A stretch of DNA of 64,000 nt from Streptomyces sp. NBC_01283 (GTDB taxonomy: Bacteria > Actinomycetota > Actinomycetes > Streptomycetales > Streptomycetaceae). Under the pieces are notes generated by a model, which worked only from the letters and a program-made list of their open reading frames with translations, did not search any database and was not told the origin of the DNA. The DNA lies in contig NZ_CP108430.1 in NCBI RefSeq assembly GCF_041435335.1, positions 8,342,001-8,406,000 of the forward strand, written 5' to 3'. Within the stretch, counting starts at the first letter, position 1. Every line of letters starts with the position of its first letter. Below, piece by piece: positions 8,613 through 17,379 of the stretch. The position numbers were made by a program, and so were the translations under genes.

Positions 8613-8627
8613 TTAGTTAGAGGCTAT
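8613..8627. promoter_or_regulatory. left half of a TetR operator pair
   Basis: TTAGTTAGAGGCTAT is, in reverse complement, identical at 12 of 15 positions to the site at 8664-8678. It lies about 50 nt upstream of the tetR start and would cover that gene's promoter. Confidence 0.5.
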
Positions 8628-8638
8628 CACTGAACCTG

Positions 8639-8667
8639 TTGACCACCCGCTCCTCATTGCGTTATAC
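8639..8667 (+). promoter_or_regulatory. sigma-70-type promoter of the exported SRPBCC gene
   Basis: TTGACC (8639-8644) and TTATAC (8662-8667) are separated by 17 nt, close to the vegetative consensus. The start of transcription would be near 8674, inside the right operator, about 95 nt before the ATG at 8770. Confidence 0.6.
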
Positions 8668-8678
8668 CTTCTAACGAA
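8664..8678. promoter_or_regulatory. right half of a TetR operator pair, over the -10 region
   Basis: ATACCTTCTAACGAA overlaps the -10 element and the expected start of transcription of the SRPBCC gene. It is the inverted partner of the site at 8613-8627. Repressor bound here would block RNA polymerase. Confidence 0.5.
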
Positions 8679-8769
8679 CGCAGGGGCCTCTAGCGGTCAC
8701 TCAAGTCATCTCGACGAACAACCACACTCAATTCGCCCTGCCCGCACACCAATTGGCCAGGAGAACGCC

Positions 8770-9423
8770 ATGCCCGCGATCCGCAGCACCAGTGTCCGCA
8801 GCGGCAGCGTCCGCGCCGCCCTGTTCGTCGTCCCGCTCGCCGTCGCCGGCGTCCTCGGCACCGCAGCAATACCGGCCGGGGCCGCCCCGCAGCCCGGCCA
8901 CGGCAAGTCCCTCACCTGTCGGGGAGAGGGCGTCGACCCCAAGGCCGTCGTCCGCCACGGGACCGAGACCGTGATCCACGCGCCGCTGAGCACGATCTGG
9001 AAGCTGCAGACGGATGTGGAGCGCTGGCCCTCCTGGCAGAGCCCGGTCACTTCCGTGGAACGCCTGGACCATGACCCCTTCCGCAAGGGCTCGGCGTTCC
9101 GCTGGACGACGCCGATCCCGCCCAACCCGGCGACCCCCGCCACCAGCCTGGACATCACTTCCACCGTCAAGCAGCTCAAGCGCAACGCGTGCATCCGCTG
9201 GACCGGCCCGGCGATCGGTGAGGGCCTGCGCATCGAGGGCGTCCACGTGTGGACCTTCACCAAGGTCAAGGGCGGCGTCCTCGTCCGTACCGAGGAGACC
9301 CACGCCGGGGATCAGGTCGAGGCGAACATTCCCGCCGCCACCGAGATCCTTGCCCAGGGCCTCGAAGGGTGGGTGGGAGCACTGAAGACCACGGCGGAAG
9401 CCCGCGCCGGCCACCACCACTGA
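8770..9423 (+). CDS. exported SRPBCC-domain (polyketide cyclase-like) protein
   Basis: The 217-residue protein begins with a signal peptide (hydrophobic stretch about 15-38, ending PAGAA) and then a START/SRPBCC hydrophobic-pocket domain: VIHAPLSTIWKLQTDVERWP is its typical opening, and VWTFTKVKGG with EGW near the end close the fold. Such domains bind lipids or aromatic ligands and are nearly always cytoplasmic, so an exported one is unusual. It ends in GHHH. AGGAG precedes the ATG. The gene is divergent from a TetR gene and has a strong promoter overlapped by a putative operator. Substrate unknown. Confidence 0.85.
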   Translation: MPAIRSTSVRSGSVRAALFVVPLAVAGVLGTAAIPAGAAPQPGHGKSLTCRGEGVDPKAVVRHGTETVIHAPLSTIWKLQTDVERWPSWQSPVTSVERLDHDPFRKGSAFRWTTPIPPNPATPATSLDITSTVKQLKRNACIRWTGPAIGEGLRIEGVHVWTFTKVKGGVLVRTEETHAGDQVEANIPAATEILAQGLEGWVGALKTTAEARAGHHH

Positions 9424-9459
9424 TCCACCACCACTGCTCCACTGCCCCGGAACGACAAA

Positions 9460-9495
9460 GGCGCGGCACCGCGGCGGTCGCCGGGGTGCCGCGCC
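9460..9495. terminator. bidirectional terminator hairpin
   Basis: GGCGCGGCACC (9460-9470) pairs perfectly with GGTGCCGCGCC (9485-9495) over a 14-nt loop. It lies between the convergent SRPBCC and glutathione peroxidase genes. Confidence 0.75.
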
Positions 9496-9514
9496 TAGTC
9501 TGCGCGCGCCTGGA

Positions 9515-10006
9515 TTACTTCGGCAGGTTCGCCTCGATCGCGGCGATGACCTCGGGAGCGTCCGGCTCGGTCTGCGGCGAGAACCGGGCCACCACGTCGC
9601 CACTGGCGTTCGTCAGGAACTTCTCGAAGTTCCAGCGGATGTCACCGGTGTGCCCCTCGGCGTCCGCCGCGTCCACCAGATGCTTGTAAAGCGGGTGCCG
9701 GTCGGCGCCGTTCACGTCGACCTTCTCGGTCATCGGGAAGGTCACGCCGTACGTCGCCGAACAGAACTCGGCGATCTCGTCGGACGTACCGGGCTCCTGG
9801 CCCATGAACTGGTTGCAGGGCACCCCGAGGACCGTGAAGCCACGGGCCGCGTACTGCTCCTGCAGGCGCTCAAGGCCCGCGTACTGCGGGGTGAGCCCGC
9901 ACTTGGAGGCGACATTGACGATCAGGACGGCCTTGCCCAGGTACTGGCCCAGGTCCGCCGAGCCGCCCTGTAGGGCGCCGATCTCTGCATCTTCGTAAAC
10001 AGACAT
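9515..10006 (-). CDS. glutathione peroxidase-family thiol peroxidase
   Basis: The 163-residue protein reduces hydrogen peroxide or lipid peroxides. The active-site cysteine is C36 in NVASKCGLT, with the conserved CNQF (glutamine) and WNFEKF (tryptophan, asparagine) motifs completing the catalytic tetrad. Actinobacteria lack glutathione, and such cysteine forms generally use thioredoxin as the reductant. It has no signal peptide, so it works in the cytoplasm. The ATG at 10006 is the first residue of the conserved N-terminus. Confidence 0.95.
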   Translation of the reverse strand: MSVYEDAEIGALQGGSADLGQYLGKAVLIVNVASKCGLTPQYAGLERLQEQYAARGFTVLGVPCNQFMGQEPGTSDEIAEFCSATYGVTFPMTEKVDVNGADRHPLYKHLVDAADAEGHTGDIRWNFEKFLTNASGDVVARFSPQTEPDAPEVIAAIEANLPK

Positions 10007-10058
10007 GATCCGGAGCCTACGCTTCACGGGGCCGCGCCGATCACCCGGACCGGGCCGA

Positions 10059-10841
10059 TCACTCCGGCCCCGTCCGGTTCAAGTGGCCGTAGGCCACCAG
10101 CTCCACCGTCATCGCCACCGCGATCGTCTGGACCGCCATCAGGGCGAACAGGACGAACAGCTGTACCGCGCCCGCGAGGACGGGGGACGCGCCGCCCAGG
10201 AGCATGCCGACGAAAGCTCCGGGCAGGGTGACCAGGCCCACCGTGCGGGTCTGGTCGAGTCCGGGGAGCAGGGCGTCGGACGCGGAGGGGCGTATGACCT
10301 CCAGGCGGGCGTCCCTGGCAAGGAGGCCGAGGGCCAGTCCCGCCTCGAACTCGCCCCTGCGGGAGTGGAGTTCATCCAGGGCGCGGCGCCCGCCGAGCGC
10401 CGTCGCGGTCAGTGCGCCGCCGATCAGGATGCCCGTCACGGGGATCATGGCGATGCCGTCCACCGGCAGCAGACCGGCCAGGGCCAGTCCCGCCACCACC
10501 GGGACGACCGGGGCCGCGACCGGCAGCGCCGCCCACCACCAGGTGCCGTTGGCGGTGATGCGGCGCCCCGCCGTACGCGCGGCGACGGCGAACATCAGGA
10601 GCAGGAAGGCGAGAAGCGCCCCGACGTGGTGGATCACCCAGCCGATCACCAGGGACACCACGCCCAGCTGCACGGTCGCCCGCGCCCCGGCCACGAGGAT
10701 CTCCCGCGCCCTGCCGTACGAGCCGTCGGGGGAGAGACGGAACACGGCCGCCGCGGCGGCCGCGGCGAGCAGCAGCACGAGGAGCGCCACGCCGAGCGTC
10801 GCGTTGACCGGAAGCAGGGCCTGAGCAGCGAGATCGCGCAC
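10059..10841 (-). CDS. FetB/YbbM-type (UPF0014) ABC transporter permease
   Basis: The 260-residue protein has about seven hydrophobic helices and the family's conserved stretches: [35 protein letters not shown] and [24 protein letters not shown] segment near the C-terminal third. In E. coli the FetAB pair exports iron and helps resist oxidative stress. The matching ATPase (FetA) would be expected alongside but is absent here. The start is a GTG at 10841. Confidence 0.88.
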   Translation of the reverse strand: MRDLAAQALLPVNATLGVALLVLLLAAAAAAAVFRLSPDGSYGRAREILVAGARATVQLGVVSLVIGWVIHHVGALLAFLLLMFAVAARTAGRRITANGTWWWAALPVAAPVVPVVAGLALAGLLPVDGIAMIPVTGILIGGALTATALGGRRALDELHSRRGEFEAGLALGLLARDARLEVIRPSASDALLPGLDQTRTVGLVTLPGAFVGMLLGGASPVLAGAVQLFVLFALMAVQTIAVAMTVELVAYGHLNRTGPE

Positions 10842-11009
10842 CCGCCCACCCTAGGCGGCGTGGCGCCGCGTGGATCGGGGCCCGGCGGAACCGGTGATCG
10901 GGACTCGTGCGTCCGGGGTCGTCGTGAGCGGGCCCGGTCTGTGAGGATGCGGGAAGAACATGCGATGCCGGACGAGCAAGTAACGCCGGAAGAAAGAAGG
11001 GCTGACCTC

Positions 11010-12095
11010 ATGGCGCAGCAGGTACAGGGCGTGGTCGCGCGCGCGAAGGGCGAGCCGGTACGGATCGAGACGATCGTCGTGCCGGACCCGGGGCCCGGGG
11101 AAGCCGTGGTGAAGGTGCAGGCCTGCGGGGTCTGTCATACCGACCTGCACTACCGCGAGGGCGGCATCAACGACGACTTCCCCTTCCTCCTCGGCCATGA
11201 GGCGGCGGGCATCGTGGAGTCGGTCGGCGACGGCGTCACGGAGGTCGCGCCCGGCGACTACGTGATCCTCAACTGGCGTGCGGTGTGCGGCCAGTGCCGC
11301 GCGTGCAAGCGCGGCCGCCCCCAGTACTGCTTCGACACGCACAACGCCAAGCAGAAGATGACCCTCCTGGACGGCACCGAGCTCTCGCCCGCCCTCGGTA
11401 TCGGTGCCTTCGCGGAGAAGACCCTCGTCGCCGCCGGGCAGTGCACCAAGGTCGACCCGGCCGCCTCGCCCGCCGCCGCGGGTCTCCTCGGCTGCGGAGT
11501 CATGGCCGGCATCGGCGCCGCCATCAACACCGGCAACGTGGGCCGCGGCGACTCGGTCGCCGTCATCGGCTGCGGCGGCGTCGGCAACGCGGCGGTCGTG
11601 GGCGCGCGGCTCGCCGGAGCCGCGAAGATCATCGCCGTCGACATCGACGACAAGAAGCTGGCGACCGCGAAGAGCCTCGGCGCCACGCACACCGTCAACT
11701 CCCGTTCGGCGGACCCGATCGAGGCGGTCCGCGAGCTGACCGACGGCAACGGAGCCGACGTCGTCATCGAGGCGGTCGGCCGCCCGGAGACGTATGAACA
11801 GGCCTTCTACGCCCGTGACTTGGCGGGCACGGTCGTCCTGGTCGGCGTGCCGACACCGGAGATGCGCATCGATCTGCCACTGCTCGACGTCTTCGGGCGC
11901 GGCGGCGCGCTCAAGTCGAGCTGGTACGGCGACTGCCTGCCCTCCCGCGACTTCCCGATGCTGATCGACCTCTACCAGCAGGGGAGGCTCGACCTGGACG
12001 CGTTCGTCACGGAGACGATCGAGCTCGCCGACGTGGAGAAGGCGTTCGAGCGGATGCACCACGGGGATGTCCTGCGTTCGGTGGTGGTCTTCTGA
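11010..12095 (+). CDS. mscR: S-(hydroxymethyl)mycothiol dehydrogenase (formaldehyde detoxification)
   Basis: This zinc alcohol dehydrogenase of 361 residues oxidises the formaldehyde-mycothiol adduct to S-formylmycothiol. Catalytic zinc ligands are C39/C42 in [11 protein letters not shown] and the GHEAAG histidine; the structural zinc cysteines sit in [25 protein letters not shown] is the NAD-binding loop. Length and sequence features match the mycothiol-specific family. The ATG at 11010 has AGAAGG 9 nt upstream; an in-frame ATG at 10965 has none. It is translationally coupled to the next gene, which suggests one operon for formaldehyde removal. Confidence 0.93.
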   Translation: MAQQVQGVVARAKGEPVRIETIVVPDPGPGEAVVKVQACGVCHTDLHYREGGINDDFPFLLGHEAAGIVESVGDGVTEVAPGDYVILNWRAVCGQCRACKRGRPQYCFDTHNAKQKMTLLDGTELSPALGIGAFAEKTLVAAGQCTKVDPAASPAAAGLLGCGVMAGIGAAINTGNVGRGDSVAVIGCGGVGNAAVVGARLAGAAKIIAVDIDDKKLATAKSLGATHTVNSRSADPIEAVRELTDGNGADVVIEAVGRPETYEQAFYARDLAGTVVLVGVPTPEMRIDLPLLDVFGRGGALKSSWYGDCLPSRDFPMLIDLYQQGRLDLDAFVTETIELADVEKAFERMHHGDVLRSVVVF

Positions 12096-12724
12096 TGGCC
12101 GCGCGCATCGACCACCTGGTCACCTCGGGCACGTTCTCCCTCGACGGGGGCACCTGGGACGTCGACAACAACGTATGGATCGTGGGGGACGACAGCGAGG
12201 TCGTCGTCATCGACGCGGCGCACGACGCGGACGCCATCGCGGCCGTGGTCGGGGAGCGCCGGGTCGTCGCGATCGTGTGCACGCACGCGCACGACGACCA
12301 CATCGACGCGGCCCCCGCGCTCGCCGCCCGCACCGGCGCGCCGATCCTGCTGCACCCCGCCGACGCGGAGCTCTGGAAGCAGACCCACCCCGACCGCACC
12401 CCCGACGGTGAGCTGTCCGACGGACAGGAACTCACCGTGGCGGGCACGGAGTTGAAGGTCCTGCACACCCCGGGCCACTGTCTGGGCGCGGTCAGCCTCT
12501 ACGCCCCCGCCCTGGGCACGGTCTTCACCGGCGACACGCTCTTCGCGGGCGGTCCCGGAGCGACGGGCCGGTCGTTCAGCGACTTCCCGACGATCGTCGA
12601 CTCGATCAGGGACCGGCTTCTCACGCTGCCCCCGGAGACGGAGGTGCGGACCGGCCACGGCGACAGCACCAGCGTGGGCGCGGAGGCGCCGCACCTGGCG
12701 GAGTGGATCGCCCGCGGTCACTGA
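12095..12724 (+). CDS. MBL-fold hydrolase, probable S-formylmycothiol hydrolase
   Basis: The 209-residue protein has the metallo-beta-lactamase motif THAHDDH (H64, H66, D68, H69), the later HTPGHC and FTGDTLF motifs, and a final histidine in TGHGD. Its ATG overlaps the stop of the dehydrogenase gene by one base (TGATG). That tight pairing is seen in many actinobacteria and suggests that it splits the S-formylmycothiol product to formate and mycothiol. The function is inferred from context, since the fold alone covers many thioesterases. Confidence 0.88.
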   Translation: MAARIDHLVTSGTFSLDGGTWDVDNNVWIVGDDSEVVVIDAAHDADAIAAVVGERRVVAIVCTHAHDDHIDAAPALAARTGAPILLHPADAELWKQTHPDRTPDGELSDGQELTVAGTELKVLHTPGHCLGAVSLYAPALGTVFTGDTLFAGGPGATGRSFSDFPTIVDSIRDRLLTLPPETEVRTGHGDSTSVGAEAPHLAEWIARGH

Positions 12725-12778
12725 CCGCGCCGACGACGCCAACTGACATACGTGACCGGGGCTCTGCCCGGTGCATCC

Positions 12779-12814
12779 GAATGACCCCGCGTGGTTCGCC
12801 GCGCGGGGTCATTC
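12779..12814 (+). terminator. terminator hairpin of the formaldehyde operon
   Basis: GAATGACCCCGCG (12779-12791) pairs perfectly with CGCGGGGTCATTC (12802-12814) over a 10-nt loop, 55 nt after the stop of the hydrolase gene. Confidence 0.8.
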
Positions 12815-12847
12815 GCGTACTGGCCCTGTTCCGCGATCTCCGATAAG

Positions 12848-12866
12848 TTAGGCAAGGCTTACCTAA
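12848..12866. promoter_or_regulatory. iron box (DmdR1/IdeR binding site)
   Basis: TTAGGCAAGGCTTACCTAA is a near-perfect match to the actinobacterial iron box (consensus TTAGGTTAGGCTAACCTAA), with outer arms TTAGG/CCTAA intact. It ends 13 nt before the start codon at 12880, so the iron-loaded repressor would block the gene when iron is plentiful. Confidence 0.85.
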
Positions 12867-12879
12867 TGGAGGTTGAAGA

Positions 12880-13599
12880 ATGGGTGTCCGTCACGCCAGC
12901 ACGACTGTGCCCACTGCAGCGGCACGCGCTCGCTCCCTGCTCACCACCGCGTGGTCCTGCGCGGTGACCACGGAGATCGGCAGGGATGAACTCGTCGGCG
13001 CGCACAGCGTCACGCCGGAGGGCATCCTCCTGCTGTCGCCGCCCCCGGACAGCGCGCTGGCCACCGCGATGATCTGCGCGCCGCGCGGTGAACCGTCCAC
13101 CCTGGTGGAGTTCGCCGACGTCTCCCCGGTGCCGGTCAGGGACCGGATCCGGGCGCGGTTGTGGCTCTCGGGGTCACTCGTACCCGACGGGGAGGGATTC
13201 ATCTTCGCGCCGACCTGTGCCGTGCTGCACGACGCGACCGGCGGCCGCGTCGGCATCGACCTCGACGAACTCGCCCTGGCCGCCCCCGATCCGCTGGCCG
13301 AGGCCGAGGCGCGGCTGCTGACCCATCTCGCCGACGCGCACGAGGACGCCGTCGAGCAGCTCACCCGGCTCGTGTGCGCGGACAGCCTGCACGGCGTGGT
13401 CCGCGTACGCCCGCTCGCCATCGACCGCTACGCCCTCACCCTGCGCCTGGAGAAGGCCCGCAGCCAGGCGGACGTCCGGCTCGCCTTCGACGAGCCCGTC
13501 GAGGACGTCGCCCAGGTGACCGAACGCATGCACATCCTGCTCACGAAGGCCCGGCACCTGCGCCGCCCCCTACTCCGCCCCACGTCCCCCGATGCCTGA
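12880..13599 (+). CDS. iron-regulated DUF2470-domain protein (haem/FMN-binding split-barrel type)
   Basis: The 239-residue protein has an N-terminal region like pyridoxamine-phosphate-oxidase split barrels and a C-terminal DUF2470 domain (about 155-235: HLADAHEDAVEQL through VRLAF and HILLTKAR). In related proteins this pair occurs in haem-degrading or haem-binding HugZ-like enzymes. An iron box covers its promoter and GGAGG precedes the ATG, so it is made when iron is scarce. I infer a role in obtaining iron from haem or in siderophore metabolism, but the substrate is not shown. It overlaps the convergent DUF1232 gene by 30 nt. Confidence 0.85.
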   Translation: MGVRHASTTVPTAAARARSLLTTAWSCAVTTEIGRDELVGAHSVTPEGILLLSPPPDSALATAMICAPRGEPSTLVEFADVSPVPVRDRIRARLWLSGSLVPDGEGFIFAPTCAVLHDATGGRVGIDLDELALAAPDPLAEAEARLLTHLADAHEDAVEQLTRLVCADSLHGVVRVRPLAIDRYALTLRLEKARSQADVRLAFDEPVEDVAQVTERMHILLTKARHLRRPLLRPTSPDA

Positions 13600-13860
13600 A
13601 CTCGCCGGCTTCATGGACCGCAGTGCGAGCAGGAGCACCCCGATGTCATCGAGGAAGACCGGGTCCGGCAGCAGATCGGCCGGCAGGACGAGATAGGCGA
13701 CCGCACCCCAGAACACCCACTGGCGCTCGACCGGAAGCCCCGCCGCGCGCAGCGTGCGGCGCGTGCGGACCAGACGTACGAGCAGCGCGATCGCGACCGC
13801 GAGCGTCGCGGCCACCAGCACCGCGGCGGCAACAAGGAGGACCGTGACTTCCGTGCTCAT
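13570..13860 (-). CDS. DUF1232 (YkvA-like) small membrane protein
   Basis: The 96-residue protein has an N-terminal hydrophobic helix (about 5-30) and the DUF1232 signature YLVLPADLLPD...FLDDIGVLLLAL, a short membrane-linked motif of unknown function. It is 30 nt convergent-overlapping with the DUF2470 gene. Upstream lies an array of 10-bp repeats. Confidence 0.85.
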   Translation of the reverse strand: MSTEVTVLLVAAAVLVAATLAVAIALLVRLVRTRRTLRAAGLPVERQWVFWGAVAYLVLPADLLPDPVFLDDIGVLLLALRSMKPASSGIGGRGAE

Positions 13861-13878
13861 CAGACCCTGACCTCCGTC

Positions 13879-13930
13879 CTGCGACGTTCTGCGACGTTAT
13901 GCAATGTTCTGCGACGACCCGCGACGTCCT
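13879..13930. repeat. five 10-bp phased repeats (TGCGACGTTC type)
   Basis: From 13881 five consecutive 10-bp units read GCGACGTTCT, GCGACGTTAT, GCAATGTTCT, GCGACGACCC and GCGACGTCCT. Since 10 bp is about one helical turn, all copies face the same side of the DNA. They lie between the divergent DUF1232 and amidohydrolase genes and could be a cooperative regulator-binding array. Confidence 0.65.
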
Positions 13931-14090
13931 GTGCGGGCACTCGGCCCAGGCTATGGGTACCCGCAGGACGCCGCGCGAACATACCGTCCCCCCTCATGCC
14001 CTCTCATGACGGACTTTCCGCCCTCCGATGAAGGACGATGGAGACCGGCACCACCGCCAGCTCCTCCAACTCCTTTCCGGAAAGGCAGAG

Positions 14091-15290
14091 ATGAGCCAGA
14101 CGAGCCAGACGCTGATCACGGCAGGGCGGGTTCTGACCGGGCCGAACGGCCGGCACGTCATGGGCGGCGCCGTGCTCACCGAGGGCCAGGACATCGTCGC
14201 TGTGGGCACCCGCGCCGAGGTCGAGCCCCTGGCGCGCGGCGTGGCGCAGCGGTATGCACTGCCCGACGCCACGGTGCTGCCCGGCCTCATCGACGCCCAT
14301 GTCCACCTGGTCTTCGACGCGAGCAAGGACCCCGTCGCGGTCCTGGACGCGCACAGCGACACCACCCTCATGGCGGCCATGGAGGAGCGAGCGCTGCAGT
14401 TCCTGCGCAGCGGTGTCACCACCGTGCGCGATCTCGGTGACCGCGGCCGCCTCACCCTGCGGCTGCGCGAGGAGATCGCCGCGTCCCGGGTGCCGGGCCC
14501 ACGCATCGTCGCCGCCACGACGCCGCTGACCACCAAGGGCGGCCACTGCTGGTTCCTGGGAGGTGAGGTCGAGGGCGAGGGCGAGATCCGCGCCCTGGTC
14601 CGGCGGAACGCCGAGCTCGGCGCGGACGTCATCAAGGTCATGGCCACCGGTGGCGGCCTCACCCGGGGCGGCCCCGCCACCTGGCAGAGACAGTTCGACG
14701 CCCCGGAGCTGCGCGTCATCGTCCGTGAGGCGCACCGGGCGGGACTGCCGGTCGCCGCCCACGGACACGGCACGGCGGGAATCGTGGCCGCCGTGATGGC
14801 GGGCGTCGACACCATCGAGCACTGCACCTGGATGACGCGCAAGGGCTTCGACCTGCGCGAGGACGTCCTGGACACCATCGTCGCCAAGGGCATCCGGATC
14901 TGCCCGACCATCAGCCCGAACTGGCGGATGCTGCCGATGTTCTTCGGCGAGGAACGGGCCAAGGCGATGTTCGACCAGGTCCGCACGATGGCGGAGCACG
15001 GCGCGCGGCTGATCGCCGGCACGGACGCGGGCGTCCAGCGCGCGGGCTGCGACGGCCTCGCCCAGAGCCTCGGCTTCTATCAGCACCTGGGCATCGAACC
15101 GCACCGCATTGTCGACATGGCGACCACGGAGGCCGCCGACGCCCTGGGCATCGCCGACCACGTCGGACGCCTGGCCGGCGGATACCGCGCCGACCTGATC
15201 GCGGTGCACGGCGACCCCCTCGCGGACGTCGCGGCCCTCGGGGATGTACGGCTGATCATGGCGAACGGCAAGATGGTGGACCATGAGTGA
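14091..15290 (+). CDS. metal-dependent amidohydrolase (imidazolonepropionase-like)
   Basis: The 399-residue enzyme belongs to the amidohydrolase superfamily. Metal ligands are seen in GLIDAHVHL, a metal-bridging lysine region VIKVMATGGG, histidines in AAHGHG and DTIEHCT, and the catalytic aspartate in AGTDAG. This subgroup hydrolyses cyclic amides or acyl peptides such as Xaa-Pro dipeptides, but the substrate here cannot be told. ATG 14091 follows GGAAAGG. It overlaps the isochorismatase-like gene by 8 nt, so the two hydrolases probably act in one breakdown pathway. Confidence 0.88.
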   Translation: MSQTSQTLITAGRVLTGPNGRHVMGGAVLTEGQDIVAVGTRAEVEPLARGVAQRYALPDATVLPGLIDAHVHLVFDASKDPVAVLDAHSDTTLMAAMEERALQFLRSGVTTVRDLGDRGRLTLRLREEIAASRVPGPRIVAATTPLTTKGGHCWFLGGEVEGEGEIRALVRRNAELGADVIKVMATGGGLTRGGPATWQRQFDAPELRVIVREAHRAGLPVAAHGHGTAGIVAAVMAGVDTIEHCTWMTRKGFDLREDVLDTIVAKGIRICPTISPNWRMLPMFFGEERAKAMFDQVRTMAEHGARLIAGTDAGVQRAGCDGLAQSLGFYQHLGIEPHRIVDMATTEAADALGIADHVGRLAGGYRADLIAVHGDPLADVAALGDVRLIMANGKMVDHE

Positions 15291-15864
15291 GAGTGCGTCA
15301 CGCCCCATACCCCCCGTCCAGGCGCTGATCGTGGTCGACATGCAGACCGCCTTCGTCACGGGCGACACCGCCGTCCCCGAAGCGGCCCGCGTCCTCGACC
15401 GGACGACCGACCTGATCACCCGGGCCCGCGCCGCAGGTGCGCTGGTCGTCCAGCTCCAGAACGACGGTGAGCCGGGAGCCGACGACGAACCGGGCACGCC
15501 CGGCTGGGAGATCCACCTGCCGGTGGACGCCGACCGGGGCGAGGTCGTCATCCGCAAGACCGTCGACGACGGCTTCGAGGGAACCCCGCTGCGCGAACTC
15601 CTCGCCGAGGCGGGCGTGAGCGATCTCGCCATCTGCGGGGTGATGTCCGAGATGTGCGTGTCGGCGACCGCGCGTACGGCCCTCGACCTGGACTTCCGTG
15701 TGGTCCTGCCGCACGACGCGCACGCGACGCAGGACATCCCCGCCGCCGCGGGCATCAGCGACATGGTCCCGGCGGCGACGGTGTCCCGGGTGGCCGAATG
15801 GGCCCTCGGCGACGAGGTCGAGATCGTCGCGAGGGCCCAGGACGTCGACTTCACCAAGCCGTAG
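15283..15864 (+). CDS. isochorismatase-family cysteine hydrolase
   Basis: The 193-residue protein has the complete catalytic triad of the family: D19 in VVDMQ, K92 in VIRKTVDDGF and C125 in SEMCVSATAR, with the cis-peptide region GVMSEM before the cysteine. Members hydrolyse amides or ureides such as nicotinamide, N-carbamoylsarcosine or isochorismate. Its start lies inside the end of the amidohydrolase gene, so they are translated together. The substrate is open. Confidence 0.9.
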   Translation: MSESASRPIPPVQALIVVDMQTAFVTGDTAVPEAARVLDRTTDLITRARAAGALVVQLQNDGEPGADDEPGTPGWEIHLPVDADRGEVVIRKTVDDGFEGTPLRELLAEAGVSDLAICGVMSEMCVSATARTALDLDFRVVLPHDAHATQDIPAAAGISDMVPAATVSRVAEWALGDEVEIVARAQDVDFTKP

Positions 15865-15879
15865 GCCGGCGGGTGGGGA

Positions 15880-16665
15880 TCAGCGGGCGGTGTACGCGCC
15901 GTCCACCAGGTGGTAGCTGCCGTGGATGAACGAGGCCCGCTCCGAGAGCAGGAACACGATCAGCTCGGCGACCTCCTCGGAGTGGCCGAGGCGGCCGGCG
16001 GGGTGCAGGGAGACAAGGGCGTCGTACGCCTCCTTCTCCATGTTCTGCAGGAGCGGCGTCTCGATGAAGCCGGGGCCGACCGCGTTCACGCGGATGCCCT
16101 TCGCGGCGTACTCGGCGGCGGCCGTCTTGGTGAGGCCGACGACGCCGTGCTTGGCGGCGACATAGGCGGGGGAGCCCGCGAAGCCCACCGAACCGAGGAT
16201 CGAGGCGACGTTCACGACGGCGCCCGCGCCCGCGGCCTCCAGGACCGGGAGTTCATAGCGCATCGAGTAGAAGACGCCGTCGAGGTTCGTGCGTATGACG
16301 CGGTTGTAGACATCGATGTCGTACGCGCCCGTCGGCTTGCTCTCCCCGCCGATGCCCGCATTGTTCACGGCGAGGTCGAGCCCGCCGAACGTGTCGACGG
16401 CGAACCGCACGGCGGCCTCGACCGACGCGGGCTCGGTGACGTCCACGGCGACCGCGGCGGCCTTGATGCCCTCCGCGAGGAGCTGGGCGGCGGCCTTCTC
16501 GGCGCCGTCGGCGTTGTAGTCGGCGATGACGACGTTCGCCCCGCCCGCGCCCAGACGGCGGGCGGTGGCCAGGCCGATGCCGGAGGCGGCGCCCGTGACG
16601 AACGCGGTCTTGCCCGCGAACTCGGTGGCGTAGTCGGGGACGGTGGTGACGGGGGTGGTGCTCAT
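15880..16665 (-). CDS. short-chain dehydrogenase/reductase
   Basis: The 261-residue classical SDR has the cofactor motif TGAASGIG, NNAG, the catalytic serine in ASILG, and YVAAK (Tyr and Lys). The DYN stretch after the second strand suggests NAD rather than NADP. ATG 16665 follows GAAGAG, 17 nt after the stop of the tetR gene, and the two genes form one transcription unit read leftward from the operators at 17380-17410. The substrate is unknown. Confidence 0.92.
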   Translation of the reverse strand: MSTTPVTTVPDYATEFAGKTAFVTGAASGIGLATARRLGAGGANVVIADYNADGAEKAAAQLLAEGIKAAAVAVDVTEPASVEAAVRFAVDTFGGLDLAVNNAGIGGESKPTGAYDIDVYNRVIRTNLDGVFYSMRYELPVLEAAGAGAVVNVASILGSVGFAGSPAYVAAKHGVVGLTKTAAAEYAAKGIRVNAVGPGFIETPLLQNMEKEAYDALVSLHPAGRLGHSEEVAELIVFLLSERASFIHGSYHLVDGAYTAR

Positions 16666-16682
16666 GGTGCTCTTCACTTTCC

Positions 16683-17357
16683 TCATCCGATGTGGGGAGC
16701 CGCGAGGGCGGCCTCCCTGGTCAGGACGGCGTAGGCCTGCTCCACATGTGCGGCGAGGTCTTCGTCGTGCTCATGCCCGCCGCGCGCCCAGCTGCGCAGG
16801 GCCGCGGTCAGGACTCCGGCGGCGGCGCCGACCACGACAGCCGGGCGCTGGTCCCGGGCGGGGTCGGTGCCGAGCCGGTCGGCGATGATCCGGACGGACT
16901 CGTCCTGGGCGTCGACCCGGACGCGTTCGTACGCGGCGAACAGGGCGGGCTCCGTGTCGACGAGCGCGAGCAGCGCCCGCGTCCGGGACCGACGGTGCAG
17001 GCCCGGGGACTCCGGGTCGGCGAGCCAGTCCTGCACGGCCGCGCGGTAGGCGGCGAACGGCGGCTCGTCGGCGGGCCGGACGCGCAGGGCCGCGTTGATG
17101 CGGTCGCCGTCGGCGCGGGTGAAGTCGAGCGCCGCGGCCTCCTTGCCGCCGAAGTGGCGGCTGAAGGTGCGGCGCGTGACGTCGGCGCGCTCGGCGACGG
17201 CCTCCACGGTGACGGCCGCTAGGCCCTGTTCCAGGATCAGGTCGATGGCCGCGTCGGCGAGCGCTTCCCGGGTCTGCCGGGCCTTGCGCTGCCTGCGGTC
17301 CTCGCCGCCCCGGTCCGTGGCCGGGGTTCCTGGGCCGGATTCCGTCGCCTTGTTCAT
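16683..17357 (-). CDS. TetR-family regulator of the SDR operon
   Basis: The 224-residue protein has the TetR helix-turn-helix at about 35-65 (VEAVAERADVTRRTFSRHF) and a C-terminal domain like that of the TetR_C_17 or MftR group. The start at 17357 lies 23 nt from two tandem palindromes (17380-17410), so it probably represses its own operon with the SDR gene. Confidence 0.92.
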   Translation of the reverse strand: MNKATESGPGTPATDRGGEDRRQRKARQTREALADAAIDLILEQGLAAVTVEAVAERADVTRRTFSRHFGGKEAAALDFTRADGDRINAALRVRPADEPPFAAYRAAVQDWLADPESPGLHRRSRTRALLALVDTEPALFAAYERVRVDAQDESVRIIADRLGTDPARDQRPAVVVGAAAGVLTAALRSWARGGHEHDEDLAAHVEQAYAVLTREAALAAPHIG

Positions 17358-17379
17358 GTCTCCGACTGTACACCCGTGA

